A DNA stretch of 57,095 bases from Gammaproteobacteria bacterium (GCA_013287085.1 JABDEM010000005.1:1-57095), one strand, 5' to 3'; numbered from the stretch's first letter, positions 41,866 through 51,935 are shown. Numbers and translations: made by a program. Notes: generated by a model from the letters alone, not told the origin.

Positions 41866-44385
41866 ATGCGACGGATTGCAAAATTTATCATTTTTACCTG
41901 GATGGCTTTTTTAACAAGCTTAGGTTATGCCAATACGTTTAATTTTACCCCTATAGGGAGTTTGCCTACTTCAGTCGTAGCAGGACAAACAGTGTCTGCT
42001 TTATATAATGTTACTTCGGTGGGTAATTTTCCCGTTGGGCAATATCATACTATTTTGGCTTTGCTTTCAATTCCCTCGTTTGTGACCCAAGATCAAACCG
42101 TTCCCAATGCTTGTGGGGTTTTGCCTATTAGTCCAGCAGGCTGCACTTTAAAATTAGATATTGTTGGACCAGTTTCAGGCCCTGTAAAGATTTGTGATGA
42201 TTGGAAGGGGGGTCCAGGATTAAATTGTTATATACCTTCTAATTCCAATTTTTTTCTAAATGTTGGAACAAATTTTGCGCCTGCTTTAACGGTGAGTCCG
42301 CTACTTACGTTTTTGCAAGGCGGCCAATCGCAGATTTTTACGGTTGTGAATACGAGTACTACGGCTACAGCGACGGGGATCACTATCACTATTCCAGCAG
42401 GTGTTCTTGGACAATTGGCGAGTGTCATTAATGGTTGTACATCGCCGCTTGCACCCCTTGGAACTTGCATTATTACTATAACAGCGGTTGCATCCCCTTC
42501 GGCACAATCGGGCATTGCCTCAATACAAGGAACTAATACCTTGTTGCCCAATCCAACCGTTTCCATTACGACGGGTGCAGCACCTGCGCTTACCGTTAGT
42601 CCTCCTGCTACTATTCTTGGTCCCGGTGATTCACAAATATTTACTGTCATTAATACTAGTACAACAACTCCTGCGACGAATGTCACTCTGGCTATTCCTG
42701 CCAATGTTCTAGCACAATTAGCGAGTGTAGGCAGTTGTCCATCCATTGCTGCGTCTGGAAGTTGTACGATCACTATTACCGCTAAGGGATCGGTCACCGC
42801 GCAATCGGGAATTGCCTCAGTACAAGGAGACAATACCGCGGCTCCAGCTCCGACTGTATCCATTACGACGGGTGCAGCACCTGCGCTCACCGTCAGTCCT
42901 CCTGCTACCATTTTAGGGCCGAATGGTTCTCAGCAATTTATTGTCACCAACACCAGTACTAACATAACCGCGCAAGGTGTCACGATGACGATCCCCGCCA
43001 ATGTTCAAGCACAATTGACTAGCATTCCTATTTATAATGGTTGTTCATCGATTATACCTTTGGGGACCTGTACTATAACTATCACAGCGATTGCATCGCC
43101 GAGCGCACAATCCGGTGTTGCATCAGTACAAGGGACCAATACTGCGGGTCCGGCTCCAACTGTTGCTATTACAACTGGTGCTGCACCTACACTGACGGTT
43201 AGTCCACCGAGTACTATTTTAGGAGGAGGCGATTCGCAACAATTTACCGTGACGAATACGGGCACCATTACGGCTAATAATATTACGATGACCATTCCAG
43301 CGAATGTTCAAGGACAATTAACCGGTGCGCCGGTTTATAGTGGTTGTGGATCCATTGCTCCAAGCGGCACTTGTACTATTACTATTAATGCTGTTGCATC
43401 ACCGACTGCACAATCGGGTACCGCAAGTGTTCAAGGAACTAATACGGCAGCACCCGCTCCAACAGTTGCAATTACAACAGGCGCTGCACCGACGTTGACG
43501 GTTAGTCCTAGCTCAGCAAATATTCCCTTTAATGGCACTCAAGTATTTACCGTGACTAATACGGGCACCATTACGGCTAATAATATTACGATGACCATTC
43601 CAGCAAACGTACAAGGTCAGCTCGTAGGGTTGCCCATTTATAGTGGTGGATGCACGGCATTAGCTCCAGCTAGCAGCGCTTGTACCATTACCATTCAAGC
43701 GGTAGCTGCGCCTTCTAGTCAATCAGGGGTTGCGACAGTACAAGGAACGAATACGGCTGCACCATCTCCGCAAGTCAGTATTTTTGTACTTCCAGTTTGT
43801 ACAGTCTTAGGCGCATCAACGGTAACTAGTACCGGCGCCACTTCCATTAATGGTGGAGTTTGCGTTGCACCAGGAACTGCTATTACTGGTTTCCCACCAG
43901 GCCAGGTTTCTCCCCCAGGAAATATTCATCCCGGTGATGCGATTGCTAACGCGGATCATAATGACGCTGTCACTTTGTATAACACCATTGCCGGGTTAAC
44001 TTGCGGCTTAGGTAATAATTTAAGTGGCCAAGATTTAGGAGGGATGACACTTTCATCGGGCGTTTACTGTTTCAATACTGCGGCCACATTAGCTGCAGGC
44101 TCAACGCTTACTTTAAACGGTTCAGTTACCGATAAATTTTATATCCAAATAGGCACAACGCTAACAACGGGAGCTGCTGCAAATGTTGTTCTCACAGGCG
44201 GTGCAGTGCCCGGAAATGTTTATTGGCAAATTGGAAGCTCAGCAACGTTTGGTGCTAATAACTTCTTTAAAGGACAAGTCATTGCTCTAACTAGCCAAAC
44301 GATAGGGGCAGGTATGAACCTTAATGGAAGATTATGGGTATTGAATGCGGCTATTACGATGGATACGGATACTGTAGGACCTTAA
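41866..44385 (+). CDS. Secreted repeat protein with C-terminal ice-binding-like (DUF3494) domain
   Basis: 839 aa. A signal peptide (cut near GYA, residue 24) is followed by a unique part to about residue 138. Five tandem repeats of 99-102 aa come next (about 140-640), each starting ALTVSP or TLTVSP and containing FTVTNTSTxxxATxVTxxIPANV, one Cys pair and a CTITITA strand; they look like Ig-type beta sandwiches. Residues about 645-839 match the DUF3494 ice-binding-like beta-solenoid: GQDLGGMTLSSGVYCFNTAATL, ADKFYIQIGTTL-like block, GNVYWQIGSSATFG and FKGQVIALTSQTI. In several bacteria this domain is an adhesin tip or binds ice. No membrane anchor is seen. AAGGGAAAA precedes the ATG. It is likely cotranscribed with the barrel protein. 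Confidence 0.85.
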   Translation: MRRIAKFIIFTWMAFLTSLGYANTFNFTPIGSLPTSVVAGQTVSALYNVTSVGNFPVGQYHTILALLSIPSFVTQDQTVPNACGVLPISPAGCTLKLDIVGPVSGPVKICDDWKGGPGLNCYIPSNSNFFLNVGTNFAPALTVSPLLTFLQGGQSQIFTVVNTSTTATATGITITIPAGVLGQLASVINGCTSPLAPLGTCIITITAVASPSAQSGIASIQGTNTLLPNPTVSITTGAAPALTVSPPATILGPGDSQIFTVINTSTTTPATNVTLAIPANVLAQLASVGSCPSIAASGSCTITITAKGSVTAQSGIASVQGDNTAAPAPTVSITTGAAPALTVSPPATILGPNGSQQFIVTNTSTNITAQGVTMTIPANVQAQLTSIPIYNGCSSIIPLGTCTITITAIASPSAQSGVASVQGTNTAGPAPTVAITTGAAPTLTVSPPSTILGGGDSQQFTVTNTGTITANNITMTIPANVQGQLTGAPVYSGCGSIAPSGTCTITINAVASPTAQSGTASVQGTNTAAPAPTVAITTGAAPTLTVSPSSANIPFNGTQVFTVTNTGTITANNITMTIPANVQGQLVGLPIYSGGCTALAPASSACTITIQAVAAPSSQSGVATVQGTNTAAPSPQVSIFVLPVCTVLGASTVTSTGATSINGGVCVAPGTAITGFPPGQVSPPGNIHPGDAIANADHNDAVTLYNTIAGLTCGLGNNLSGQDLGGMTLSSGVYCFNTAATLAAGSTLTLNGSVTDKFYIQIGTTLTTGAAANVVLTGGAVPGNVYWQIGSSATFGANNFFKGQVIALTSQTIGAGMNLNGRLWVLNAAITMDTDTVGP
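42283..43790 (+). repeat. Five tandem ~300-bp coding repeats
   Basis: Units begin at 42283, 42586, 42883, 43189 and 43492 (each at the Ala or Thr of the ALTVSP/TLTVSP motif), with spacings of 303, 297, 306 and 303 bp. The last ends about 43790. All spacings are multiples of three. Units 4 and 5 share long identical stretches around 43255-43320 and 43555-43620, pointing to recent duplication or gene conversion. Copy number probably varies among strains. Confidence 0.85.
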
Positions 44386-44389
44386 TGCA

Positions 44390-44423
44390 AAATAAAAAAA
44401 GGGCAGGTACCAGTCCTGCCCTT
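44390..44423 (-). terminator. Intrinsic terminator of rne
   Basis: On the minus strand AAGGGCAGG (44423-44415) and CCTGCCCTT (44407-44399) form a 9-bp GC-rich stem over a 7-nt loop. A T-rich run follows at once (TTTTTTTATTTT). It lies 22 nt after the rne stop. The DNA also forms the hairpin for the plus-strand gene ending at 44385, but there the T-tract is absent. Confidence 0.85.
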
Positions 44424-44444
44424 ACAATGTAATGGTGTTGCTAA

Positions 44445-46682
44445 TTACTCTTTATTTTCTTTAGTCTCTTCTGTTTTAGGTCTAGCTTGTTGATCATTAC
44501 TGCCGCGACGATAGCGGTTCTTTCGTAGATATTGTCTTCTGCCACGTGTGCCCAGATAACGATGCTTATCTTCAGTTTTACGCGGTTCAGTTCCAGCAGC
44601 CGGAGCGGTTTCTGTTACAACAGGGCTATGGCCAGGTTCAAAATGGTGAACCGTTGCTGGTTGCTGCGGAGTATGCTGAACAGGGGCAGTCTCAGGAACA
44701 AAAATTTGCAGGGTAGTGGGTTCTGCTGCTTTGGGTTCTTGAGGTTGTTGTTCAACAATAGGAGTTGAGGACGGATACGGTTTGGCATCCGAGCGATTTC
44801 TATCTCTATTGTTATCTCTTGGATATTTATTATCATGACGTGGGCCAGCATGAGGAGGTCTTCTTCCGCCACGACGATTGCCGCGATGGGGAGGGCGATT
44901 GCCGCTTCTGTTATCACCACGATCTCTGTTTTGATAAGGCGAGCGTCTTACTTCTTTGGGTTTGGTTTCTGTTTCAGCTTTAGGCGTTTTTTCTAGTAAT
45001 AAACCAAACAACTTTTTCAATAAACCGCCGCCTTGTTTTGCTGCAGAAGGCGTAGGATGGGTGGGTTGTTCGATATTAATGCTCTTGATCGCCGGTTCTT
45101 GATGAGTTTTTTGGACGAACATAGTCGCAGGTTCGGTCGTTTCATCTTCCAGTTTAACGGCTAGTTTATAGCTTGCTAATTTCTCATCTTTTTCGGACAT
45201 ATCAGACATACGTACGCGTTCCACTTGATATTGTGGCGTTAACATATGTTGATTGGGAACAACAATAACGCTCACGTTCTGACGTTTTTCGATCGCAGAA
45301 ATCGTTTGGCGTTTTTCGTTTAAAAGATAAGTCGCAATTTCAATCGGTAATATGGCTCTGACTTGTGCTGTATTTTCTTTTAAAGCATTTTCTTCAATCA
45401 AGCGCATGATGGATAAGGAAAGCGATTCAATACCACGAATATTTCCTTTGCCTTCGCAACGTGGGCAAGTGATTTGGCTGGATTCGCCTAAAGAAGGGCG
45501 TAAACGTTGACGTGACATTTCTAATAAACCAAAACGTGAGATACGTCCGACTTGAACGCGTGCTCTATCGACTTCTAAAGCTTTACGTATACGTTCTTCG
45601 ACTTCACGTTGATTACGGATGGGAGTCATATCGATAAAATCGATGACAATCAAACCGCCTAAATCTCTTAAACGCATTTGGCGCGCAATTTCATCCGCTG
45701 CTTCTAAATTAGTAGTGAAAGCGGTTTCTTCAATATCGCCGCCTTTAGTGGCACGCGATGAATTGATATCAATAGCAACCAACGCTTCAGTGCGGTCAAT
45801 GACGACTGAACCACCGGAAGGTAATCTCACTTCACGTTGGAAAGCAGACTCAATTTGACTTTCAATCTGGAAACGAGTGAAGAGTGGAGTTGGGTCTTTG
45901 TAAAGTTTGACGCGATTCACGAAATCGGGTCGTACGAGTTTTAAATGATTAATGACTTCTTGATACACATCAGGATCATCAATGACTAATTCATCAATAT
46001 CTTTACGTAAGTAATCACGTACTGCGCGAATAACGACATTGCTTTCTTGGTAAATTAAAAACGGACCTTGACGTTGAACAGTAGCTTGTTTAATCGCATC
46101 CCAATGTCTTAATAAAATATCTAAATCCCATTGTAATTCTTCAGAGCTTTTACCACTGCCGGCGGTACGGATAATAAGTCCCATGCCTTCAGGTAAATTC
46201 AGCGCTTGAAGATTGTCACGTAATTCGGTTCTTTCATCGCCTTCAATACGTCTTGAAATACCACCCGCACGCGGATTGTTAGGCATTAAAACTAAATAAG
46301 ATCCTGGGAGCGAAATAAAAGTAGTTAACGCTGCGCCTTTAGAGCCGCGCTCTTCTTTATCGACTTGAATAATGAGTTCCTGGCCTTCTTCTAATACTTC
46401 ATTAATGCTAGGGCGACCACGACCAGAGTCGTTGTAATTGGATCTAAAACAAGAACGTGCCACTTCTTTTAAGGGTAAGAAACCATGTCTATCTTCGCCG
46501 TAATCAACGAAAGCGGCTTCTAAACTGGGTTCTATTCGGGTGACTCGTCCTTTATAAATATTGGATTGTTTTTGTTCTCGTACATAAGGTTCAATAATCA
46601 AATCATATAAAAACTGACCGTCCGCTAAGACGATTCGCAACTCTTCGTTTTTGTGAGTTGCATTGACTAACATTCTTTTCAT
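44445..46682 (-). CDS. rne: Ribonuclease E
   Basis: 745 aa. The catalytic half is complete: S1 domain ([31 protein letters not shown] at about 40-70), then the DNase I-like active site [15 protein letters not shown] and [11 protein letters not shown] with the two metal-binding Asp, and the zinc-link CPRCEGKG (about residue 405). It cleaves AU-rich single-stranded RNA in mRNA decay and rRNA/tRNA maturation. The C-terminal scaffold (about 510-745) is shorter than in E. coli (1061 aa total). It has an arginine-rich stretch ([20 protein letters not shown]) and a Pro/Gln/Thr-rich tail that ends basic. Long repeated basic blocks could bind RNA or partner proteins. The gene is preceded by a long leader and followed by an intrinsic terminator. 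Confidence 0.95.
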   Translation of the reverse strand: MKRMLVNATHKNEELRIVLADGQFLYDLIIEPYVREQKQSNIYKGRVTRIEPSLEAAFVDYGEDRHGFLPLKEVARSCFRSNYNDSGRGRPSINEVLEEGQELIIQVDKEERGSKGAALTTFISLPGSYLVLMPNNPRAGGISRRIEGDERTELRDNLQALNLPEGMGLIIRTAGSGKSSEELQWDLDILLRHWDAIKQATVQRQGPFLIYQESNVVIRAVRDYLRKDIDELVIDDPDVYQEVINHLKLVRPDFVNRVKLYKDPTPLFTRFQIESQIESAFQREVRLPSGGSVVIDRTEALVAIDINSSRATKGGDIEETAFTTNLEAADEIARQMRLRDLGGLIVIDFIDMTPIRNQREVEERIRKALEVDRARVQVGRISRFGLLEMSRQRLRPSLGESSQITCPRCEGKGNIRGIESLSLSIMRLIEENALKENTAQVRAILPIEIATYLLNEKRQTISAIEKRQNVSVIVVPNQHMLTPQYQVERVRMSDMSEKDEKLASYKLAVKLEDETTEPATMFVQKTHQEPAIKSINIEQPTHPTPSAAKQGGGLLKKLFGLLLEKTPKAETETKPKEVRRSPYQNRDRGDNRSGNRPPHRGNRRGGRRPPHAGPRHDNKYPRDNNRDRNRSDAKPYPSSTPIVEQQPQEPKAAEPTTLQIFVPETAPVQHTPQQPATVHHFEPGHSPVVTETAPAAGTEPRKTEDKHRYLGTRGRRQYLRKNRYRRGSNDQQARPKTEETKENKE

Positions 46683-46972
46683 GGTTTCTTAATCTCTTTT
46701 GAATGGGCGCAAGTAAGCCAAAGGATAGATCGGGTGCAATATGTGTGCCGAGGGAGGGTAATGTTCTTCTCAACTCTTTAGATCCTATTCAATTGGGTAC
46801 GCGCAATAGTTAATTAATTAGGTTATGCATTTGTGATAAGTATCTGATTTATTTAAAAAATCATAGTAAGTGTCGGTGTGCTTTTTGCTCGCATCCTTCC
46901 ATTACAAATGCATCCTTGTTTATTCTGGCCTTCTTAGGCCAAGCGTAACTATAACAGCGTTTTATAGCTGGA
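46683..46972 (-). promoter_or_regulatory. rne 5' leader, the longest gap in the window
   Basis: 290 bases without a gene. A likely promoter is TTGATC (46976-46971) and TATAGT (46953-46948), 17 nt apart, which puts the transcript start near 46941 and gives a leader of about 258 nt. The first bases of that RNA would form the hairpin TGGCCT-AAGA-AGGCCA (46941-46926). In E. coli the long rne leader mediates autoregulation; no sequence similarity to it is claimed. The -35 element overlaps the stop codon of the upstream gene. I see no small ORF or riboswitch in the rest. Confidence 0.5.
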
Positions 46973-48130
46973 TCAACGAGATAGGGATCTTTTTCTTGGT
47001 TGCTGGGCGATAGCGGCTGCTTTCGGACTACTAAATAAAGTGCTTGGATTCTGACTTGCTTTGGGAAGCAGCCATTGTAAATTATCAGTCATCTTTTTAT
47101 TCAGCGAATAAAAGCGGCTAACACCTACTCCTATACCGATAGCAACACCTGTTACTACTTGTGATAAAGGCGATAAAAGTTTTTGATTGAAAGGATTGCC
47201 GGTAATGGATTTTATTTTCATGAAAATTCTTGCGGTGGGCTGCAAAACAGAAATTAAAGTAGCGGTTAATTTAGCGCAAGTAATTTTTCGTGGTGAGTTT
47301 TCTTCTCTTCTAGGCTCTAAACAACCGTCTATGGTATTAAAGCTATAAGCAAAATGCGCAAAGCCAATACCAGAGGCTGCTCCCCATAGATCAGAAGCAA
47401 GTCCCCATCCATTCATGGTGAAAGAACTAAAAAATGCACGGTCAGCGATAGTCAGCGTGATATAAGTTCCCGCGAGTATTTTTGCTAAAAAAACCGCTTG
47501 ATTATAGGTTTTGCCTTTTCCCTTTATAAAATCAATGGTGCGCTCGATGCCATAGTAACAAGTTTCTGCATAAGAAAGCCCATAGCTCGTCACAGAGCTT
47601 GCTAGAAAATAAGCACAAAGAACCGGAGTTCCATAATCGCCTAATGGGTTTGCATCCCATACTATCTTAACCGCAGGCAGACTTCCGGCAACAAAATGAG
47701 AGCCTACTAAGGCATAACTTAACCCGCGAAAACCAGCCTCAACAAAACGATAACGGTCACTAAAAATTTCTTGGGTCCACGCGCATAATTTTTGTCCTTT
47801 GTTTTCAATAGACGAAAATTGATAAACCCTTTGAGATGCTTCAATGCAGGAGTTGCCCATGCCTGGAACCAGAACACCGCCTACGGTTTCTGTTATGAAC
47901 GAATCCGCAAAAATAATTTTTCCACCCAGGGGTTTAATAGGGGTAAGTGACAGAGTGTCACAAGTGGTCTCAAAACCTTCTTGGGCCCATTCCGCGCTTT
48001 GGTAACTCGCAATAGGAGTGCTAATGACATTTCCACAGCTTAATGCCATAAAACCATAATAAACATAAGGATTATAAGGTTCAGTTTCATCTATAGGATC
48101 TAAAATTTCTGGTACTTTAGTATGTTGCAT
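46973..48130 (-). CDS. Multi-pass membrane protein, unknown
   Basis: 385 aa with about six to eight moderately hydrophobic segments, Cys-containing loops (ETTCDTLSL, NSCIEASQRV) and a basic tail (QQPRKRSLSR). There is no signal peptide and no transport family. The N-terminal 25 residues are acidic and polar. The closest analogue in the window is the 364-aa protein at 14799, which shares length, the central ADRAF/ADTAL segment and the C-terminal Gly/Val-rich helix followed by a Lys/Arg tail; distant paralogy is possible. It sits between rne and rluC, which are usually direct divergent neighbours in gammaproteobacteria, so it looks like an insertion. GAGGATAA precedes the start. Confidence 0.7.
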   Translation of the reverse strand: MQHTKVPEILDPIDETEPYNPYVYYGFMALSCGNVISTPIASYQSAEWAQEGFETTCDTLSLTPIKPLGGKIIFADSFITETVGGVLVPGMGNSCIEASQRVYQFSSIENKGQKLCAWTQEIFSDRYRFVEAGFRGLSYALVGSHFVAGSLPAVKIVWDANPLGDYGTPVLCAYFLASSVTSYGLSYAETCYYGIERTIDFIKGKGKTYNQAVFLAKILAGTYITLTIADRAFFSSFTMNGWGLASDLWGAASGIGFAHFAYSFNTIDGCLEPRREENSPRKITCAKLTATLISVLQPTARIFMKIKSITGNPFNQKLLSPLSQVVTGVAIGIGVGVSRFYSLNKKMTDNLQWLLPKASQNPSTLFSSPKAAAIAQQPRKRSLSR

Positions 48131-48190
48131 TATAATGTTATCCTCGTTTGCGCACTATAATACCAAATTTTTATCCAGTGGGAAGGACTT

Positions 48191-49132
48191 GTGGCAAATA
48201 AATCTACAGTTTATTATTTAACCGTTGACCCGGCTTTTGAGGGTCAAAGAATAGATAATTTCCTGATTACTCAATTAAAAATCCCTAAAACACGTATTTA
48301 TAGGCTATTGCGTAAGGGCGAAGTGCGGGTTAATAAAAAAAGGGCGGAGCCTAGTTATAGGTTACAAGCAGAGGATCAAATTCGTATCCCGCCTTTAAGA
48401 ATAGAAGAGGAGAAAGAAGCGACACTTTTGCCTACTCGTCTAAGAGATTTGTTAGTTAGCCGTATTATTTATGAAGATAAAGGCTTGTTTATTATCAATA
48501 AACCCGCAGGAATTGCCGTGCACGGTGGCACCAATCAGCCTTGGGGTATTGTTGAAATTTTAAAAACCGTTTACCCCCAATTACCCCAGCTAGAGCTAGT
48601 GCATCGATTAGACAGAGATACTTCTGGATGTTTGATGATTGCTAAAAAACGCAGTGTGTTGCGTGAAATTCATGAACTATTACGTGAAGGGAAAGGGGCT
48701 ATAAAAAAAGAATATTGGACGCTAACTAAAGGATCATGGGCTGAAAAAGACTTGAGTGTAGATGCGCCTTTAATGAAAAATATCTTAACCAGCGGCGAGC
48801 GTATGGTTAAAGTACACAGTGAAGGTAAAGCCTCAAAAACAGTGTTTGAAGTGATTGAAAAATATAAAGATTGCACTTTAGTTCGGGCTAAGTTATTAAC
48901 GGGCCGTACCCACCAGATTCGTGTTCATGCGCTCTATAAGGGCCATCCTGTGGCGGGGGATGAGAAGTATGGGGATAAAGAGTTTAATAAAGAAATGAAG
49001 CAAAAAGGTCTTAAACGGCTGTTTTTACATGCCCATACCCTTGCCTTTGTTTTACCCTCTACGGGGGAAGAAATTCGAGTAACCTCGCCTTTGGATGCAG
49101 ACTTAGCAGAATGTTTAAAACTTCTTATTTGA
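48191..49132 (+). CDS. rluC: 23S rRNA pseudouridine synthase C
   Basis: 313 aa from GTG at 48191, with GGAAGGA upstream. The S4 domain covers about 17-75 (RIDNFLITQLKIPKTRIYRLLRKGEVRVN). The catalytic motif is HRLDRDTSGCLMIAKK with nucleophile D141, and later RTHQIRVHALYKGHPVAGDEKYG. RluC makes three pseudouridines in the peptidyl-transferase region of 23S rRNA. RluC rather than RluD is favoured by its place opposite rne and before yceD-rpmF. yceD starts 33 nt downstream. Confidence 0.93.
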   Translation: MANKSTVYYLTVDPAFEGQRIDNFLITQLKIPKTRIYRLLRKGEVRVNKKRAEPSYRLQAEDQIRIPPLRIEEEKEATLLPTRLRDLLVSRIIYEDKGLFIINKPAGIAVHGGTNQPWGIVEILKTVYPQLPQLELVHRLDRDTSGCLMIAKKRSVLREIHELLREGKGAIKKEYWTLTKGSWAEKDLSVDAPLMKNILTSGERMVKVHSEGKASKTVFEVIEKYKDCTLVRAKLLTGRTHQIRVHALYKGHPVAGDEKYGDKEFNKEMKQKGLKRLFLHAHTLAFVLPSTGEEIRVTSPLDADLAECLKLLI

Positions 49133-49165
49133 CTTAGGGTTAGGCTTTGCATACAATCCCGGCCT

Positions 49166-49687
49166 ATGCCAAATCGCTTACCTTATAAAATAGATCCTTT
49201 TAGATCTGCGGCGCATAAAATGCAGTTGCAGGGAAATTTTATGTTGGGTGATATGCAGAGGCTAGTTCCCAGTTTGCATTCTACCGAAGGGGAAGTGACG
49301 GTCGATGCAGATTTTGCTATGGATGAGCAGGATATTTGTGTATTAAAGGGTCAGCTAAAAACTAGCTTAACTTTACAGTGTCAGCGCTGTATGGAACCTT
49401 TTAAATATGACATAATAGACGAGTTTTTGTCAGGGATAGTCCAAACGGAAGATGAGGCGGAAAAATTGCCTGAGCAGTATGACCCCGTGATAGCTATAGA
49501 GGGAGAGTTGGCTTTGTTAGATATGATTGAAGATGAGATTATTATCGCGCTTCCAATTGTACCTATGCATGATGCAAATAAGTGTAAAGTAAAATTGCCT
49601 TTAGAGGCTGGAACCACCGAATCAAATAACCCTTTTAACGTGATTTCTATTTTACGTTCAAAAGACGATTTAAAGAGTAAAGAGTAG
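49166..49687 (+). CDS. yceD: YceD (DUF177) rRNA accumulation protein
   Basis: 173 aa, the normal length for YceD. It supports accumulation of large-subunit rRNA; in most bacteria the gene lies directly before rpmF, as here (12 nt). The family block LTLQCQRCMEPFKYDI contains the CxxC of the domain, and the C-terminal part carries DLIEDEIIIALPIVPMHD, seen here as LDMIEDEIIIALPIVPMHD. A further Cys (ANKCKV) completes a set that may bind metal. It starts the ribosome-lipid operon with rpmF and plsX. Confidence 0.92.
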   Translation: MPNRLPYKIDPFRSAAHKMQLQGNFMLGDMQRLVPSLHSTEGEVTVDADFAMDEQDICVLKGQLKTSLTLQCQRCMEPFKYDIIDEFLSGIVQTEDEAEKLPEQYDPVIAIEGELALLDMIEDEIIIALPIVPMHDANKCKVKLPLEAGTTESNNPFNVISILRSKDDLKSKE

Positions 49688-49699
49688 AGGATTTAAACC

Positions 49700-49906
49700 A
49701 TGGCTGTACAAAAAAGTCGAGTATCACGTTCTAGACGTGGAATGCGTAGAGCGCATTCTGCTTTAGGAAGCCCAACCCTTTCTGTCGATATGGCAACAGG
49801 TACGACCCATCGTCGTCATCATGTGAGCCCAGATGGCTATTACAAGGGTCGTCAAGTGATTGCACAAAGCGTAGTTTCGGAAGAAGACGAAAACGACAAA
49901 GAGTAA
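49700..49906 (+). CDS. rpmF: 50S ribosomal protein L32
   Basis: 68 aa. The start [22 protein letters not shown] is diagnostic for L32, followed by [28 protein letters not shown]. It is the form without zinc cysteines. The acidic end SEEDENDKE is longer than in E. coli L32 (57 aa). AGAGGA precedes the ATG. plsX starts 6 nt after the stop, the usual coupling of ribosome and membrane synthesis. Confidence 0.97.
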   Translation: MAVQKSRVSRSRRGMRRAHSALGSPTLSVDMATGTTHRRHHVSPDGYYKGRQVIAQSVVSEEDENDKE

Positions 49907-49911
49907 AAGCT

Positions 49912-50955
49912 TTGAATAAGATTACCATAGCAGTGGATGCGATGGGGGGCGATCATGGCCCTCCTGTCATTGTGCCTGCAGCTTTGCAAGCACTCAAAAA
50001 GCATGAAAACTTACACCTTATTTTAGTAGGGCGTGAAGATATTTTATCCGACGCCTTAAAATCCAAAACTTATGCCAAAGATCGTCTGACGATTCGACAT
50101 GCCTCTGAGCAAGTGGAAATGGATGAGCAGCCTGCGCATGCTTTGCGTACTAAAAAAGATTCTTCTATGCGTGTTGCGATCAATCTTGTAAAAGAAGGTG
50201 CAGCCCAAGCTTGTGTGAGTGCGGGCAATACAGGCGCTTTAATGGCAACCGCTCGTTTTGTATTAAAAACTATTTCAGGCATTGATCGCCCAGCCATTGT
50301 TTCTGCTTTTCCAACGACTGATGGCAAAAAAAATATGCGTATGTTGGATTTAGGCGGTAATGTCGATTCTTCCGCCGAAGTTTTATTTCAATTTGCAGTG
50401 ATGGGTTCTGTTCTAACAACGGCTGTCGATAATATTCCCAATCCTTCCGTGTATGTATTAAATATTGGTGAAGAAGATATTAAAGGCAATGAGCAAGTCA
50501 AACGCACCGCGCAATTATTAACACAATGCACAGCCATTAATTATGAAGGTTATATCGAAGGCGATGAAATTTATAAAGGCAAAGCCGATGTCATCGTGTG
50601 CGATGGATTTGTTGGAAATGTGGCTTTAAAAACCAGTGAAGGGGTCGCTATTTTCATTGGTAAATTAATTAAAGATGCTTTTTTAAGAAATATTTTTACC
50701 AAGATTGCAGGCTTGATTGCTATGCCAGTTTTAAAATCATTAATTAAGCGCATTGATCCTGCAAGATATAATGGTGCTAGCTTTGTTGGATTACAAGGGA
50801 TTGTGATCAAGAGTCACGGGATAGCCAATATTCCAGCTTTCGCGCATGCGATTGAAGAAGCGATGATTGAAGTCGATAAAAATATCCCTGAACGTATCCG
50901 CAGTGAAGTTGAGCGTATTTTAAAATCCTCTCCTCTTAATTCAGAAGATGCTTAA
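49912..50955 (+). CDS. plsX: Phosphate acyltransferase PlsX
   Basis: 347 aa, standard length. It converts acyl-ACP to acyl-phosphate for phosphatidic acid synthesis. The N-terminal block [21 protein letters not shown], then [34 protein letters not shown] and [16 protein letters not shown] are all family markers. The start is TTG at 49912. The last base of its stop codon is the first base of the fabH start, so translation is coupled. Confidence 0.97.
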   Translation: MNKITIAVDAMGGDHGPPVIVPAALQALKKHENLHLILVGREDILSDALKSKTYAKDRLTIRHASEQVEMDEQPAHALRTKKDSSMRVAINLVKEGAAQACVSAGNTGALMATARFVLKTISGIDRPAIVSAFPTTDGKKNMRMLDLGGNVDSSAEVLFQFAVMGSVLTTAVDNIPNPSVYVLNIGEEDIKGNEQVKRTAQLLTQCTAINYEGYIEGDEIYKGKADVIVCDGFVGNVALKTSEGVAIFIGKLIKDAFLRNIFTKIAGLIAMPVLKSLIKRIDPARYNGASFVGLQGIVIKSHGIANIPAFAHAIEEAMIEVDKNIPERIRSEVERILKSSPLNSEDA

Positions 50956-51923
50956 TGATGAATTACTCTAAAATTCTTGGGACCGGTAGTTATTTACCTG
51001 AAAAAATCTTAACGAATTTTGATTTAGAAAAAACGTTAGATACTACCAGCGAATGGATTATTGAACGCACGGGTATTTTAAAAAGACATATTGCAGCAGA
51101 TCATGAAACAGCTTTAAGCATGGCTGAAAATGCAGCGCGCGCTGCGATGAAAGCGGCTAATATCGCGCCTAGCGAAATTGGCATGATTATTATTGCAACC
51201 ACAACACCTGAAAAAATGTTTCCGAGCACGGCGTGTTTATTGCAACAACGTTTAGAAATTGCCGGTTGTCCGGCGTTTGATTTAAATTCCACGGCTTGTG
51301 CGGGTTTTGTTTACGGTTTAAGTATTGCTGATAAATACATTCGTGACGGTAGTGTTGATAATGTATTAGTGATTGGCAGTGAAGTGATGTCCCGAGTATT
51401 AGATTGGACAGATCGCAGTACTTGTATTTTGTTTGGTGATGGAGCGGGCGCCGTTCTTTTAGGTAAAAGCAATGAGCCTGGAATTTTATCCACGCATTTG
51501 CATGCAGATGGCACCCATAAAGATGTTTTATATTTAGATACATCCGTCGGTAAACCCATTGATGTCGAATCTGCGCTTTATCTTAAAATGTCAGGCAACC
51601 ATTTATTTAAATTAGCGGTCAATATTTTAGATGAATTATTTGATGAAACTTTGGCGGCGAATGGTTTAGTTAAATCGGATGTCGATTGGCTAGTCCCGCA
51701 TCAAGCGAATATTCGTATTATTCAAGCTATGGCAAAAAAATTAGATTTACCTCTAGATCGCGTGGCCATTACTTTAGATGAACAAGGCAATACTTCTAGC
51801 GCTTCTATTCCTCTCGCTTTAGATAAAGCAATTCGCGACGGGCAAATCAAACGCGGACAGATTTTATTGCTCGAAGGTTTTGGCGGTGGATTGGCTTGGG
51901 GTTCTGCTTTAATAAAATATTGA
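50955..51923 (+). CDS. fabH: 3-oxoacyl-ACP synthase III
   Basis: 322 aa (E. coli 317). It starts fatty acid elongation by condensing acetyl-CoA with malonyl-ACP. The Cys-His-Asn triad is C115 (NSTACAGFVYGL), the His in WLVPHQANIRI and the Asn in QGNTSSASIPLAL. The N-terminal ILGTGSYLPEKILTN and EWIIERTGI are typical. A second ATG directly follows the first, so either can start. It overlaps plsX by one base and precedes fabD by 12 nt. Confidence 0.97.
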   Translation: MMNYSKILGTGSYLPEKILTNFDLEKTLDTTSEWIIERTGILKRHIAADHETALSMAENAARAAMKAANIAPSEIGMIIIATTTPEKMFPSTACLLQQRLEIAGCPAFDLNSTACAGFVYGLSIADKYIRDGSVDNVLVIGSEVMSRVLDWTDRSTCILFGDGAGAVLLGKSNEPGILSTHLHADGTHKDVLYLDTSVGKPIDVESALYLKMSGNHLFKLAVNILDELFDETLAANGLVKSDVDWLVPHQANIRIIQAMAKKLDLPLDRVAITLDEQGNTSSASIPLALDKAIRDGQIKRGQILLLEGFGGGLAWGSALIKY

Positions 51924-51935
51924 GGAAAACCAAAC

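Noticed and set aside
42228..42911. 227-aa open frame antisense to the repeat protein, and a similar 87-aa frame at 43032-43295
   Set aside because: They arise from the periodic, stop-poor complementary strand of the tandem repeats; they have no ribosome site and are repeats of one another.
42283..43790. Regular repeats suggesting a CRISPR array
   Set aside because: The unit is about 300 bp, has no spacers and lies wholly within one reading frame.
46683..46972. Riboswitch or small gene in the longest gap
   Set aside because: No known aptamer pattern and no ORF with ribosome site; the rne leader explains it.
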